A stretch of 20,000 bases of DNA from Botryococcus braunii (GCA_002005505.1 KV908452.1:344872-364871); one strand, 5' to 3'. Positions 1 to 10,923 are shown, counted from the stretch's first letter. Notes: generated from the sequence alone by a model not told the origin. Numbers and translations: made by a program.

Positions 1-230
<230 letters not shown>

Positions 231-344
231 TGTGTGCCTGCAACAAAGCGGGAAATTAATTATCCCCGCCCGCTAATGATGGAAGCGGCTGCCCACTCGA
301 GAGCGGGGCTGCAAGCGGTTTACGGACCGCGGCTCAGGGCAGAA

Positions 345-468
345 GCGATGGACCCTAGGGTTTTCCCGCTGGGTGCGCTGGATCCTAGGGTTTTCCCGCT
401 GGGTGCGATGGACCCTAGGGTTTTCCGGCTGGGTGCGATGGACCCTAGGGTTTTCCCGCTGGGTGCGC
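345..468 (+). repeat. 30-bp minisatellite, four units, in frame
   Basis: Four units of 30 bp begin at 345, 375, 405 and 435. Each contains GACCCTAGGGTTTTCCCGCT or a one- or two-base variant. Because 30 is a multiple of three, the plus-strand frame stays open and reads a 10-residue repeat MDPRVFPLGA (variants LDPRVFPLGA and MDPRVFRLGA). The frame runs to the stop near 479. The first ATG in that frame is near 276, giving at most about 67 residues. Only substitutions separate the units. I cannot tell whether this is translated, and the short length and lack of flanking coding sequence argue against it. CCCTAGGGTTTT resembles plant/algal telomere words but is not a telomere array. Confidence 0.9.
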
Positions 469-479
469 GGCTGCCGTAA

Positions 480-695
480 AGACCTTACACGCAGGGCTAA
501 TTAGGGTTGCAGGGCTAGGGCTGGAGCTCCTCTCCCCATTTAGGGTCACACTATATGTTCCCCCATTTAGGGCCACAAATGTATATTTGTACTGGATAAC
601 CCTAACGGTATACCCTATGAACAACCCTACAGCATGTACGGTTCTTTCCCTTTGGGATTCTTGGTCCTTGGTTGGAATTTGAACTGTAGCTGCGA
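480..695. other. Low-copy spacer with scattered TTTAGGG / CCCTAA words
   Basis: No supported gene is visible between the 30-bp minisatellite and the start of the 2.9-kb duplication. The stretch holds several telomere-like words: TTAGGG near 503, ATTTAGGG near 539 and 565, and ACCCTAA near 598. They are not in a regular array. Short frames on both strands cross it but show no conserved-looking composition. Confidence 0.6.
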
Positions 696-899
696 CAGCG
701 ATATCGGAGTTGCAGGACAATTTACCTACTTCCAATATTTCTTTGGGTGAGACGTGTACACGGTACGTCTGCGAGGTACGGTCACAAAGTAAGTTTGCAT
801 GGTACATTAGCAAGGCACGTGCGTGTGCTGATGTTCTATTTGGTGTCAAAACAGACATTTCAAGACATTTCTGTCTGCAGAGGTCGTCTTGAAGTGGGA

Positions 900-1200
900 C
901 ATGTCACTGGCGATTCCAAAAATGTGTAATGTGCCCCGGGAGGGGTGGGGGGTGGGTGTCATCGGCGCGTGCACATATGTAGTGTGATGGGGATATGTCG
1001 TGGGCTTGTACAAATGTGTGATGTGACTGGTGACGTCACAGAGCTACGTGCAAATATGTAATGTGATGGGGTGATGTCACACAGGCACGTGCAAACACGT
1101 AATGTGATGGAGTGATGTCACAGATAGAGTACAAACACGTGATGCCTCACAGGCACGTACAGTGTACACATGTGGTGGGGTGATGTCACAGAGCGTCCAC
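900..1200 (+). repeat. Degenerate ~38-41-bp minisatellite with TGAYGTCA and ACGTG words (copy 1)
   Basis: The anchor GTCAC/GTCG recurs at about 958, 997, 1035, 1076, 1117 and 1185. The best-preserved interval is 41 bp. Each unit carries a version of GTGATGTCACA followed by CACGTGCAAACACGTA. One unit holds the perfect CRE-type palindrome TGACGTCA at 1031-1038. These words match bZIP and bHLH binding-site consensus sequences, but dense words in a minisatellite need not be functional. No gene lies directly next to the array. Confidence 0.8.
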
Positions 1201-1354
1201 GTCCGAATACAAAATGCATGGTCACGTGCACATCGAGGACGGGCTCGGAGGTTTCTAAAACTCTGAAATCTCGCTTTGTCATAAAGGACATCTGGAGGAA
1301 CCCTGGATGGAGCCACACGCCTCCTCACTTTTTGTACATGCACGCAGGTGCACC

Positions 1355-1357
<3 letters not shown>

Positions 1358-1417
<60 letters not shown>

Positions 1418-1467
1418 ACACACACACACACGCACACGCACACGCACACACACACACACACACACAG

Positions 1468-1555
<88 letters not shown>

Positions 1556-1616
1556 ACGCACGCACGCACGCACGCGCACACACACACACGCACACACACA
1601 CACATGCACGCACGCA
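1358..1616. repeat. (CA)n microsatellite, interrupted, ~250 bp
   Basis: Alternating CA on the plus strand, with CG-containing interruptions (CACGCACG) and occasional CAGACA. The long interrupted structure translates into TH or CV repeats, which are artefacts. The tract is much longer than its counterpart at 4357-4443. Confidence 0.98.
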
Positions 1617-1923
1617 CACGCATATACACATGCACGCACGCACACAGGCATGCGCGCGTATACGCACGCAAACACACATGCGATCGTACATGTACAATCA
1701 CAAAAATTTCTGAAAAAGTTGCCACTATCCAGTGTACACACCGTGTGACCAACAAATCGTACTGCTTTACCCCCAATCGTGCGACACTACACCAAGCGGT
1801 ACGGGTTCGGCTTGGTGTGAAGAGACTTGTGTGACCCCAATTGGTAGAAGTGTATTGCAAGAAGTCTACCGCCTACCTCAAGAGAGGCGCATTAACGGAA
1901 TATTCCTTAGGTACTGTCGACGT
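1617..1923. other. Low-copy block inside duplication copy 1, no gene seen
   Basis: Non-repetitive DNA between the (CA)n tract and the first SINE, matched closely at 4444-4749. Frames in it differ in length between the two copies, and no motif is recognisable. Confidence 0.6.
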
Positions 1924-2082
1924 CTGGATCTATCCAAAAAGGCCATCTTTAACGACTGTTCTTTAATGACTGTTCTTTAACGACTGTTTAGACACAAAAC
2001 TGGAGCTGGGCCGATGTATCTGGCCAGTGGCAAATTGCGGAAGCCATCCCACAAGGTCCATGTTCAAGTCCTGGCGACTTCT
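1924..2082 (+). mobile_element. tRNA-derived SINE-like element, family A (copy A1), 5' part deleted
   Basis: A tRNA-like core at about 2008-2079 has an A-box-like TGGCCAGTGG at 2021-2030 and a B-box-like GTTCAAGTCC at 2062-2071. The T-arm-like stem ends in CCTGG. The head word CTGGATCTATCC near 1924 is shared with the copies at 4750 and 11191. Compared with those, about 75 bp are missing between the head and the core, and CTTTAACGACTGTT occurs three times instead. The element runs straight into (GT)n at 2083. The clover-leaf does not fold well enough for a working tRNA. Confidence 0.7.
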
Positions 2083-2221
<139 letters not shown>

Positions 2222-2267
2222 GGATATGAGATGGGAACAGAAGAACAAAGGGAGGAGGGATGTTGTT

Positions 2268-2289
2268 GGGGGGGGGGGGGGGGGGGGGG
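2268..2289. repeat. G homopolymer run
   Basis: An essentially uninterrupted G run of about 22 bases lies just upstream of the inverted family-B element. The copy-2 counterpart at 5137-5150 is shorter. Confidence 0.95.
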
Positions 2290-2344
2290 CGGAGGCAAAC
2301 CCGCCTTATCGCTTCACCCCAAAAACAATGCAGTACCACATATC

Positions 2345-2425
2345 CCGGGCCAGGACTCGAACCTGGTGCATGACGGCTGGGCGTTTTTGGTGCCTCCCAC
2401 CTTCTGACACAATGGAACAGCTGCG
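2345..2425 (-). mobile_element. tRNA-derived SINE-like element, family B, inverted (copy B1)
   Basis: On the minus strand, 2363-2353 reads GGTTCGAGTCC, a perfect RNA polymerase III B-box consensus, followed by the stem end CCTGGCC. Upstream (2425-2385) the word TGTGTCAGAAGGTGGGA matches TGTGTCGGAAGATGGGA of the plus-strand copy at 15898-15914. It is therefore the same family as 15068-15145, 15890-15965 and probably 10605-10680. There is no intact clover-leaf. Confidence 0.7.
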
Positions 2426-2631
2426 AGGAGAGGCTCTAAGCAGCAATTAGTTAAAAACATCATGCATAACATGGGGTCACGGTCCCCCTTGACACAAATA
2501 TATCAACTACAGTTTTCTGTATTCGCCATACATTTTAGACGGGGCGGTCCACTCCCTGTTTACTTACGGCTACTCTAAAGAGGGGAGCTGGTAAAGGAGG
2601 TTCAAGTTCAAAGACTTGATTGTGAAGGCAA

Positions 2632-2980
<349 letters not shown>

Positions 2981-3029
2981 GAGTGGGGGGGGGGGAGGCG
3001 CCCGGCATTCATGGGCAAATCGGGAAGCG

Positions 3030-3600
3030 GAAAAATGATTTTTTTCGGAAATGCAAACAAGTGCAAGATAGGGAACAAGCGAAATTGGTATTCCGTAACT
3101 CCAAGCATTATGAAACATCTGTAGTGGCCAACACGTGAAGTAGGTATGACCATTTAATTGATACAGATCCATGTGGTATAATCATCTAGCTAAAGGGGTA
3201 TCGTACTTTCTTGCTCAAGGGAAAAGGAAGAGCATCTCCGGTAAAATCAGAAAATCTTTTTGACTGTTTACCACGTGCACGTTACGTACTGCACAGTACC
3301 TCGAAAATTTTATGATCGTAATTCTGTCGTGGATCAATTTCGGCCTTGTAACGCTCTGTTTGAACCGTCACCCTTGAAGTCGTTATCAGTAGTAAGTCAA
3401 CTAGCAGACTTGTGCCGTTAACGGTATGCTTGAACGGCTGGTTGCAACCCCTAAATTGAGTCCTTCGTTGTTTTCACCTCGTGCTCAAGAATACTTTCGA
3501 CCAGAGTAGTTGCTTTATTTTTGGAGGTTTCACCTTTCTGCCATTCAAAGGCCTGGAGCGTGTCCGTCTTAGTCCATACATAGCGTATTAATATTGGAAG
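3030..3600. other. Low-copy 3' block of duplication copy 1, no gene seen
   Basis: About 570 bp of non-repetitive, AT-richer DNA is matched at 6030-6590. A minus-strand frame that is open in copy 2 is broken here by a TGA near 3478, and most differences between copies change residues. The block is therefore read as non-coding. Confidence 0.65.
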
Positions 3601-3825
3601 GTGAGGGTAAGGGAAGTATGGCGATATCGCAGTTGCAGTACAGTTTACCTACTCCAATATTTCTTTGGGTGAGACGTGTACACGGTACGTCTGCGAGGTA
3701 CGGTCGCAGAGTACGTTTGCCTGGTACATGAGCAAGGCACGTGCGTGTGCTGATGTTCTATTTGGTGTTAACAGACATTTCAGGACACTTCTGTCTGCAG
3801 AGGTCGTCTTGAAGTGGGACATGTC

Positions 3826-4200
3826 ACTGGCGAGTCCAAAAATGTGTAATGTGAACCGGGAAGGGTGGGGGGTGGGTGTCATTGGCGCGTGCACATATGC
3901 AGTGTGTTGGGGATATGTCGTGGGCTTGTACAAATGTGTGATGTGACTGGTGACGTCACAGAGACACGTGCAAATATGTAATGTGGTGGTGTGATGTCAC
4001 ACAGGCACGTGCAGACACGTAGTGTGATGGTGTGATGTCAGAGATAGAGTACAAACACGTGATGCCTCATAGGCACGTACAGAGTACACATGTGGTGGGG
4101 TGATGTCACAGAGCTTTCAGGTGATGGGGTGATGTCACAGAGCGTGCACGTCCACATGTGGTGGGGTGTTGTGAAAGAGCGTCCACGCCGAACACAATTT
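3826..4200 (+). repeat. Degenerate ~41-bp minisatellite (copy 2, expanded)
   Basis: This is the counterpart of 900-1200 within the second segmental copy. The TGACGTCA palindrome is kept near 3951. Two extra partial units are present around 4105-4180, recognisable as further copies of GTGATGTCACAGAGCGT and CACATGTGGTGGGGTG. Unit number therefore changed after the 2.9-kb duplication. Confidence 0.8.
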
Positions 4201-4352
4201 GCGTGGTCACGTGCACATCGGGGACGCGCTCGGAGATTTCTAAAACTTCTGAAATCTCGCTTTGTCATAAAGGACATCTGGAGGAACCCTGGATGGAGCC
4301 ACACGCCTCCTCACTCTTTGTACACGCACGCAGGTGCGCGCGGGAGCGCGTG

Positions 4353-4356
<4 letters not shown>

Positions 4357-4443
<87 letters not shown>
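4357..4443. repeat. (CA)n microsatellite (copy 2)
   Basis: A nearly pure (CA)n of about 86 bp lies at the position equivalent to 1358-1616 in copy 1. It is preceded by a GCGCGCGGGAGCGCG stretch at 4336-4350 that is absent from copy 1. Confidence 0.98.
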
Positions 4444-4447
<4 letters not shown>

Positions 4448-4749
4448 GCATATGCACATGCACGCACGCACAAAGGCACGCGCGCGTATACGCACGCAAA
4501 CACACATGCGATCGTACATGTACAATCACAACATATTTCTGCAAAAGTTGCCACTATCCAGTGTACACACCGTGTGACCAACAAATCGTACTGCTTTACC
4601 CCCAATCGTGCGACACTACCCCAAGCGGTACGGGTTCGGCTTGGTGTGAAGAGACTTGTGTGACCCCAATTGGTAGAAGTGTATTGCAAGAAGTCTACCG
4701 CCTACCTCAAGCGGGGCGCATTAAGTGAATATTCCTTAGGTACTGTCGA
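4444..4749. other. Low-copy block inside duplication copy 2, no gene seen
   Basis: Close counterpart of 1617-1923. It has the same edges against (CA)n on the left and the SINE head on the right. No coding frame is shared over its length. Confidence 0.6.
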
Positions 4750-4966
4750 CGTCTGGATCTATCCAAAAAGGCCAAGTAACCTTAAAATCTTATACCTTTA
4801 TGTTAATTGCTGTGTCCCAATTAAGTAACGCTGTTGATGGGAACCCGCAACTATCTTCTTTAACGACTGTTTAGACACAAAACTGCAGCTGGGCCGATGT
4901 ATCTGGCCAGTGGCAAATTGCGGAAGCCATCCCACAAGGTCCATGTTCATATCCTGGCGACTTCTG
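4750..4966 (+). mobile_element. tRNA-derived SINE-like element, family A (copy A2), full head
   Basis: The head CTGGATCTATCC is near 4752, followed by AAGTAACGCTGTTGATGGGA around 4823-4842. The tRNA-like core (4890-4962) has TGGCCAGTGG at 4904-4913 and GTTCATATCC at 4945-4954. This B box has one substitution from copy A1. The element ends in (GT)n at 4967, as in A1. It is the least damaged version of the pair and shows what copy 1 lost. Confidence 0.7.
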
Positions 4967-5150
<184 letters not shown>

Positions 5151-5202
5151 CGGAGGCAAACCCGCCTTATCGCTTCACCCAAAACAATGCAATACCACAC
5201 AT

Positions 5203-5285
5203 CCCGGCCAGGACTCGAACTTGGTGCATGACGACTTGGCGTTTTTGGTGCCTCCCACTTTCTGACACAATGGAACAGCTGCGAG
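5203..5285 (-). mobile_element. tRNA-derived SINE-like element, family B, inverted (copy B2)
   Basis: Duplicate of 2345-2425. The minus-strand B box reads AGTTCGAGTCC (5221-5211), one base from the copy-1 version. The upstream TGTGTCAGAAAGTGGGA is kept. It was copied as part of the 2.9-kb unit and is not an independent insertion. Confidence 0.7.
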
Positions 5286-5489
5286 CAGAGGCTCTAAGCA
5301 GCGGTTAGTTAAAAACATCATGCATAATAATGGGGTCACGGTCCCCCTTGACACAAATATATCAACTACAGTCTTCTGTATTCGCCATACATTTTCTTCA
5401 GACCGGGCGGTACAATCCCTGTTTACTTACGGCTACTTTAAAGAGGGGAGCAGTTGAAGGAGGTTCAAGTTCAAAGACTTGTGAAGGCA

Positions 5490-5915
<426 letters not shown>

Positions 5916-5970
5916 AGGGGGGAGGATCCCGGCATTCATGGGCATATATATGATATATCGGGAACCCGAA

Positions 5971-5975
<5 letters not shown>

Positions 5976-6006
<31 letters not shown>
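5976..6006. repeat. T31 homopolymer
   Basis: An uninterrupted run of 31 T. The corresponding place in copy 1 (about 3038-3044) has only seven T and lacks the neighbouring GGGAGGAATTTCC. This is a recent homopolymer expansion or an assembly/sequencing length error. Confidence 0.95.
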
Positions 6007-6029
6007 CCGGGAGGAATTTCCGGAAATGC

Positions 6030-6606
6030 AAAAGCAAGATAGGGAACAAGCGAAATTGGTACTCCTTAATTCCAAGAATTATGAAACATCTGTAGTGGCC
6101 AACACGTGAGGTAGGTATTACCATTTAAGTGATACAGATCCATGTGGTATAACCATCTAGCTAGCTACCCCCTATAAGGGGTATCGTACTTTCTTGCTCT
6201 AGGGAAAAGGAAGGGCATCTCCGGTAAAATCAGAAAATCTCCCTGACTGTTTAGCACGTGCACAATACGTACTGCACAGTACCTCGAAAAGTTTATGATC
6301 GTAATTCTGTCGTGGATCAATTTCGGCCTTGTAACGCTCTGTTTGAACCGTCACCTTTGAAATCGTTATCAGTAGTAAGTCGACTAGCAGACTTGTGGCA
6401 TTAACGGTATGCTTGAACGGCTGGTTGCAACCCCAAAATTGAGTCGTTCGTTGCTTCCACCTCGAGGTCAAGAATACTTTCAGCCAGAGTAGTTTCTTAA
6501 TTTTTGGAGGTTTCACCTTTCCGCCATCCAAAGGCCTGGAGCGTGTCCGTCTTAGTCCGTACATAGCTATAGCGTATTAATATTGGAAGGTGAGGGTAAG
6601 GGAAGT
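6030..6606. other. Low-copy 3' block of duplication copy 2, no gene seen
   Basis: Counterpart of 3030-3612. It has a CTAGCTAGCTACCCCCTA insertion near 6156. A minus-strand frame of 121 codons (6564-6199) is open only in this copy and is not supported as a gene. Confidence 0.65.
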
Positions 6607-7920
6607 CTTGGCAAGCAGGATAATCAGAACTAAAACTACCAGTTTATGGAACATATGTTTGAAACACAATGTTCTATATATATTTTCCAAATATGGTGTC
6701 TACCAATTAAAATCAAGCGTGGCTCAGTTGCAAAGTCTACGGTTCCCTGCTTGTTTACCGAACCCCCTGGAACCCCACATCGATATCGCTCAACGTCGTT
6801 TGACTTCTACTAACGATGTTAGCACTTCCCTCCTGCAGGCGCTCAAATGTCGCTGCCGAATCGAGCGGGGTCATTTCCAGTTATTATAGCCAAGAGAACT
6901 GACAAAAAATGTACAACAACGGGTCGATAGCAGTCTTCTTGGAGTCTACCGTACCTGGGATTCCAAACGTTGTCAAGCACGCGTACGCGACGCCAGTTTC
7001 GACAAGCACCGAGGACAAGGTTGAGGACAATGAATCGGAGAGGTCTCTGCTCGTCACAGGTGCTCACAACTTGCTGGGCCACAATTGGATTCTGCCGACA
7101 AATTTGCTTTGCCAATTTGCTTAGCTGCACTTTGTTTTGCTTTGATTTGCCGCTTTGACTTGCCTTGCTTTGCTTTTGCCATTTTTCAAGTTTTAAATGG
7201 AGAGGCCTCTGCTGGTCACAGATGCTCACCACTTTAAGGTGCCGCTGCCACAGCCACAGAGTGGCACACACAGACACATTACTGAATGTTACAAGATTCG
7301 TGCGATTGTGTTTTTCTCAAAGGATTCTGTTCCGATACTCAATACAGCTTGGAAGATAGAAGAGACGGAGGTGGAAGGCAAGAACATAACAACGCAGAGC
7401 AGCTATTTTGATGAGCAAGGATCCTACTCTTTATTTCGCGATTTTGATGTACACGTGTTGCCGCCTGTTGAAAAAGAATCAAACCTTGTGCAAGCAAAAA
7501 GTGAAAAGCCTTGCGAGGTAAATGCTGTGTTGCATATACGGAACGCTTGTGAATCGGGCCTGGAACTGCTACTCCGCGCTTGGTCAGGATGTGTATTTAA
7601 TTACACAGATTAATCCCGTGAACTTGAAATTTCCAAAGAGTACCGACCCTACATTTTCGTTAATCACGATTTGAATATGTATAGTCTCCAAGCTTTCATA
7701 TTTGCACTGCCAGACACGATATGGTTATTGGAAGCTCAACTTGCATACGGGATGAGCATACTATGCTCCCGACCAATACGGAACACCACCTACATTCATG
7801 ACTGCGCTAGCTGCTTCCTTGTAATCTCCCACATCGTAAGGATTTTAAAAACCTGTCGACGAAGATACTGCATAACTCAGATTATTTACTGGAGAGTGAA
7901 AGAGTCCATCTAGCTATGAC
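6607..7920. other. Low-copy region without a supported gene
   Basis: About 1.3 kb of mixed-composition DNA. Two direct repeats of about 40 bp (GAGAGGTCTCTGCTCGTCAC at 7038 and GAGAGGCCTCTGCTGGTCAC at 7200) lie 162 bp apart. Between them, at about 7103-7182, is a low-complexity TTTGC/CTTTG stretch. A plus-strand frame from 7197 to 7613 (138 codons) is the longest open stretch. Its product shows no recognisable domain, signal peptide or membrane segment. It begins inside a direct repeat, so I do not call it a gene. Confidence 0.55.
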
Positions 7921-8144
7921 ATTGCAAAAGTGGTTCCAGCTAATAAGCTTATAAGCTTAGGTCCTTTCGGTAATTCTTGGAATTCCATATTCTGATTTGC
8001 ATAAAGGCAGTAGGCGAATCCACGGGTTAGGATCTTGGATTAGGACCATGGACATGCAATACCAACTCGAGTAGCCACAGCTGCAGCTTGATGTCACATG
8101 GCTTTTGACTTCACAGGGATCATCTGGCAAATTCGCTGGGGTAA
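7921..8144. other. Low-copy spacer, nothing recognised
   Basis: AT-rich, non-repetitive DNA with a small inverted word (AATAAGCTTATAAGCTTAGG near 7941-7960). No coding frame or known element is visible. Confidence 0.5.
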
Positions 8145-8256
8145 CCGGTATATATACCGATATATAGGACGCACGTCTTTGGTATATATACCGGTATATA
8201 TACAGGACGCACGTCTATATACCGGTATACACACCGGTATATAGGACGCACGTGTT
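8145..8256. repeat. Palindromic TATA/CCGG array, three units of ~37-39 bp
   Basis: The word AGGACGCACGT recurs at 8167, 8204 and 8243. The spacers are almost perfect palindromes such as GGTATATATACC and ATATACCGGTATAT. Each unit can extrude a short cruciform, and the three together form a strongly self-complementary block of about 110 bp. Confidence 0.85.
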
Positions 8257-8295
8257 TGTCGATACGGATCTTATGCTTGCACAGGTTAATAATTA

Positions 8296-8391
8296 TGCAA
8301 AGTATGCTGGGCTTAAAATGAAAACAAGTGCAGGCCTGCAAAGGTTGTGCAAAGTATGCTGGGTTTTAAAGAAAGACAAGGGCAGGCCAAA
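8296..8391 (+). repeat. Two-copy direct repeat, 52-bp period
   Basis: TGCAAAGTATGCTGGG begins at 8296 and again at 8348. Each is followed by a TTAAA-A-GAAA-ACAAG-GCAGGCC pattern with a few differences. No coding meaning is apparent. Confidence 0.8.
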
Positions 8392-8925
8392 TAGTGCTTT
8401 TTATGACGGTCGCTTTTTGTAGTGGCTGAACCGTTTTTGATACGAATTAGCAGTCTGAGGTTCTCCTTGAAATGAACACTGGAGGTCCGTATGCACGTAT
8501 ATCCATATATCTTCCGTCGATGCGGCGGTGACCTATAATTGGATGGGTTATCTGTTGTGCGCAATCTCAACTCGAAGTTCGAGGACCTTGCTCAAGAGAT
8601 GCTGAAACGTCTGCAGACTGGAGTTGGCGACTCATATACAGATATGAGCATATCATTATGTTCATAAGGAAACATTTGGAAAAGTTCAAAAAGTGAAAGG
8701 TGCAGGACCTGGTCGTGACACAGATTGTAATACTGTATGGGCTCTAATGGAATTGCAATAATTTGTAAGCCCGAAAGTTACATTTTGGTCGAGTATTGAT
8801 TGCATTTAAAGGCCCAAAAAATGGATAACACCAAACAACTATAATGTTTTGAGGCCAATATCCCCCAATTATACTGATTTCCATCAGTGATGACGAAGCA
8901 AGAGAGCAAACATGTGTACACACAG
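8392..8925. other. Low-copy region, nothing recognised
   Basis: About 530 bp of AT-rich, non-repetitive DNA. The longest frames are short and lack coding character. Confidence 0.5.
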
Positions 8926-8929
8926 AAGG

Positions 8930-9190
8930 TCCAAATATTGCATTATGTGGTGGGCCTGTCGCAAACACGTTCTGACAGGCAGCATGGTCGAGATAGGATC
9001 CCTGCGCATTACGATCAATTTGCTACAACTGCAACTAGCGTAATGCAATGCTCGTGTAATTGCAACTACTTAGACAAATATGTCACTCTTTAAAAAGGTC
9101 GCTCTTTATAGTAGGTCACGCTTATAAAGTTATTCTGGATATTTGCGAGACACTCAATCCAGATGATCTTTCCCACTCCACATCGGTATC
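8930..9190 (+). repeat. Interspersed repeat, family C (copy C1)
   Basis: This stretch shares an ordered set of words with 10280-10530: GGCCTGTC, AGCATGGTCGAGAT, GGATCC, TTACGATCAATTTGCT versus TTACAGTCAATTTACT, and GATGATCTTTCCCAC near the end. The middle diverges. AGCATGGTCGAGATAGGATC resembles a decayed B box and stem of the SINE families, so this may be an older relative of them. Confidence 0.6.
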
Positions 9191-9399
9191 GAATGCTGTG
9201 AGAGGACTTTTGTTCAAGGACCCTTTCTCATGAGACCTAAAATGTACATATCGCCTCCCTCATCAGCATCGCGTGACGTCATGACTGTATGTTAGTCGAC
9301 TAACATATTGATTGGATCTATCCTAACATGTTGGATAATTGACACTGTCTTGCCTGCCAGTTTATGTATTAATTTTTTTAAGAGTCAATGGCCTTTTCC
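9191..9399. other. Low-copy spacer with a TGACGTCA palindrome
   Basis: No gene is seen. GTGACGTCATGAC near 9274 contains a perfect CRE-type palindrome, and GTTAGTCGACTAAC near 9290 is a 14-bp perfect palindrome. Confidence 0.5.
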
Positions 9400-9625
9400 G
9401 GAAAAAGCAACGCTCTCGATGGGATACCCGGACAAACCTTCTTAAAGTATTGTTAAGACACAAAACTGCAGGTGGGTCGGTGTGTCTGGCTAGTGGAAAA
9501 TCGTGGAAGACATCCACACAGTCCAGGATCAAATCCTGGCAACTGTATAGGTATTCATATTGAATTTTGCCTCCCGTTTTTTGTCGTCTTCTTCCTCCTT
9601 ATTTCCATGTGCAAGCTCTTTTTAT
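9400..9625 (+). mobile_element. tRNA-derived SINE-like element, family A (copy A3)
   Basis: The head word GCAACGCTCTCGATGGGATA near 9407 corresponds to AAGTAACGCTGTTGATGGGA of copy A2. The core has TGGCTAGTGG at 9487-9496 and GGATCAAATCC at 9526-9536, then CTGGC. A pyrimidine-rich tail with TTTTTTGTCGTCTTCTTCCT follows, also seen after copies A4-A7. Confidence 0.7.
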
Positions 9626-9808
9626 CATTAGAACCTTACTACCATTTACACTGCCACTTCCACAGACACTTACACTGTCATTTGTGCGCAGCTAACATGT
9701 TGTACAAGCCCGTGGTACCTGCAATTATGGGATTAGCTAATCCCACTATAGTTGACACCTCGAAAGCACTTGCTTTGTGCCAGAGATCTCTAGAGGAAAA
9801 TAAAGTCC
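9626..9808. other. Low-copy spacer, nothing recognised
   Basis: Contains two short TTTACACTGCCACTTCCACA-like words near 9645 and 9670 and otherwise unremarkable sequence. No supported gene. Confidence 0.45.
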
Positions 9809-10154
<346 letters not shown>

Positions 10155-10279
10155 ACGCGCGCGGACACACATGCGCGATCAAGCAGACATATGAACCGGA
10201 GGGCAAAGAAGATATGGGTGAATGGCGAGTAGCATGTTCCAATGTGGGATGAAGGGGGGGGGTTTGGTTTGAGAGTGCG

Positions 10280-10530
10280 AAACATGCTCCAATTTGGTTG
10301 GCCTGTCTGAAACATGTGCAGACCGCCAGCATGGTCGAGATTGGATCCTGGTCCGTTACAGTCAATTTACTGCTATTTGCTTTTGATTACTCGTATACGT
10401 AGCGTCGCAATTTGCTCCTATTGCAAATAAGTGTAATGCATGCTACTGTATTTGCCAGTACGCTAGAAAAATTCTCGAAAAATTACTTGCAATACACTCG
10501 ACCTAGATGATCTTTCCCACACCACATTTC
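10280..10530 (+). repeat. Interspersed repeat, family C (copy C2)
   Basis: Second copy of the element at 8930-9190, with shared ordered words ending in GATGATCTTTCCCACACCAC. GGTCGAGATTGGATCCTGGT near 10332-10351 is close to a B box plus stem. Confidence 0.6.
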
Positions 10531-10594
10531 TTCAACCACCTCCCATGCGTCTTTTTTCCGTCCTACTCCACTTAAACTAGACCTCAAGCAAAAA

Positions 10595-10886
10595 TGGAGG
10601 CGAACTCAATGTGTCGGGTGTTGGGCGACGTGCTCACCTGTCATCCGTCCTGCAACCGGTTCGAGTCCTGGCCATTACGATTGTTATATAATATATTCGA
10701 AAACGTATTTTTGTATGTGAGGGGCATGAAGAGGGGGGGGGGGGGGAGGTGTTCCTTTTTTTTTCTGCGTCTGCTTCACCTATTCCTGTCATCCTCCTTC
10801 ACCCGCCAGCGTCTGGGCCCGTTGGCCCTACCTCTATTCATGTGCTTCCGTCCGGGCTGAAACGCCCACGCACGTGGGTGCGCACG

Positions 10887-10888
<2 letters not shown>
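10595..10888 (+). mobile_element. tRNA-derived SINE-like element, family B (copy B3), ending in (CA)n
   Basis: GTGTCGGGTGTTGGGCGACG near 10611 aligns with TGTGTCGGAAGATGGGAGAC of copy B5. B box GGTTCGAGTCC is at 10658-10668, followed by CTGGCCATTACGA. The 3' part (TGTCATCCTCC near 10788, CTACCTCTATTCATG) resembles the 3' part of the element before the (CA)n tracts at 15331 and 16139. Here too a (CA)n tract begins at about 10889. Confidence 0.6.

Positions 10889-10923
<35 letters not shown>

Noticed and set aside
345..468. Telomere end of a chromosome
   Set aside because: CCCTAGGGTTTT words are embedded in a 30-bp unit repeated only four times and are not a pure short telomere array.
1077..1860. 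Long ORFs on both strands encoding TH and CV repeats
   Set aside because: They are translations of (CA)n/(GT)n. The same applies around 4334-4525, 10776-11144 and 17439-17942. No non-repeat coding sequence supports them.
6199..6564. Minus-strand 121-codon frame in the 3' block of duplication copy 2
   Set aside because: The equivalent frame in copy 1 is broken by TGA near 3478 and again by TAA near 3285. In the codons I compared, most differences between copies change the residue, which is not the pattern of a conserved gene.
7197..7613. Plus-strand 138-codon frame
   Set aside because: It begins inside a direct repeat and has no recognisable domain, no membrane segment and no exon-like composition. 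Kept only as a remark under the low-copy region.
8887..9093. Small plus-strand ORF across the family-C repeat
   Set aside because: It lies within an interspersed repeat whose second copy (10280-10530) does not preserve the frame.
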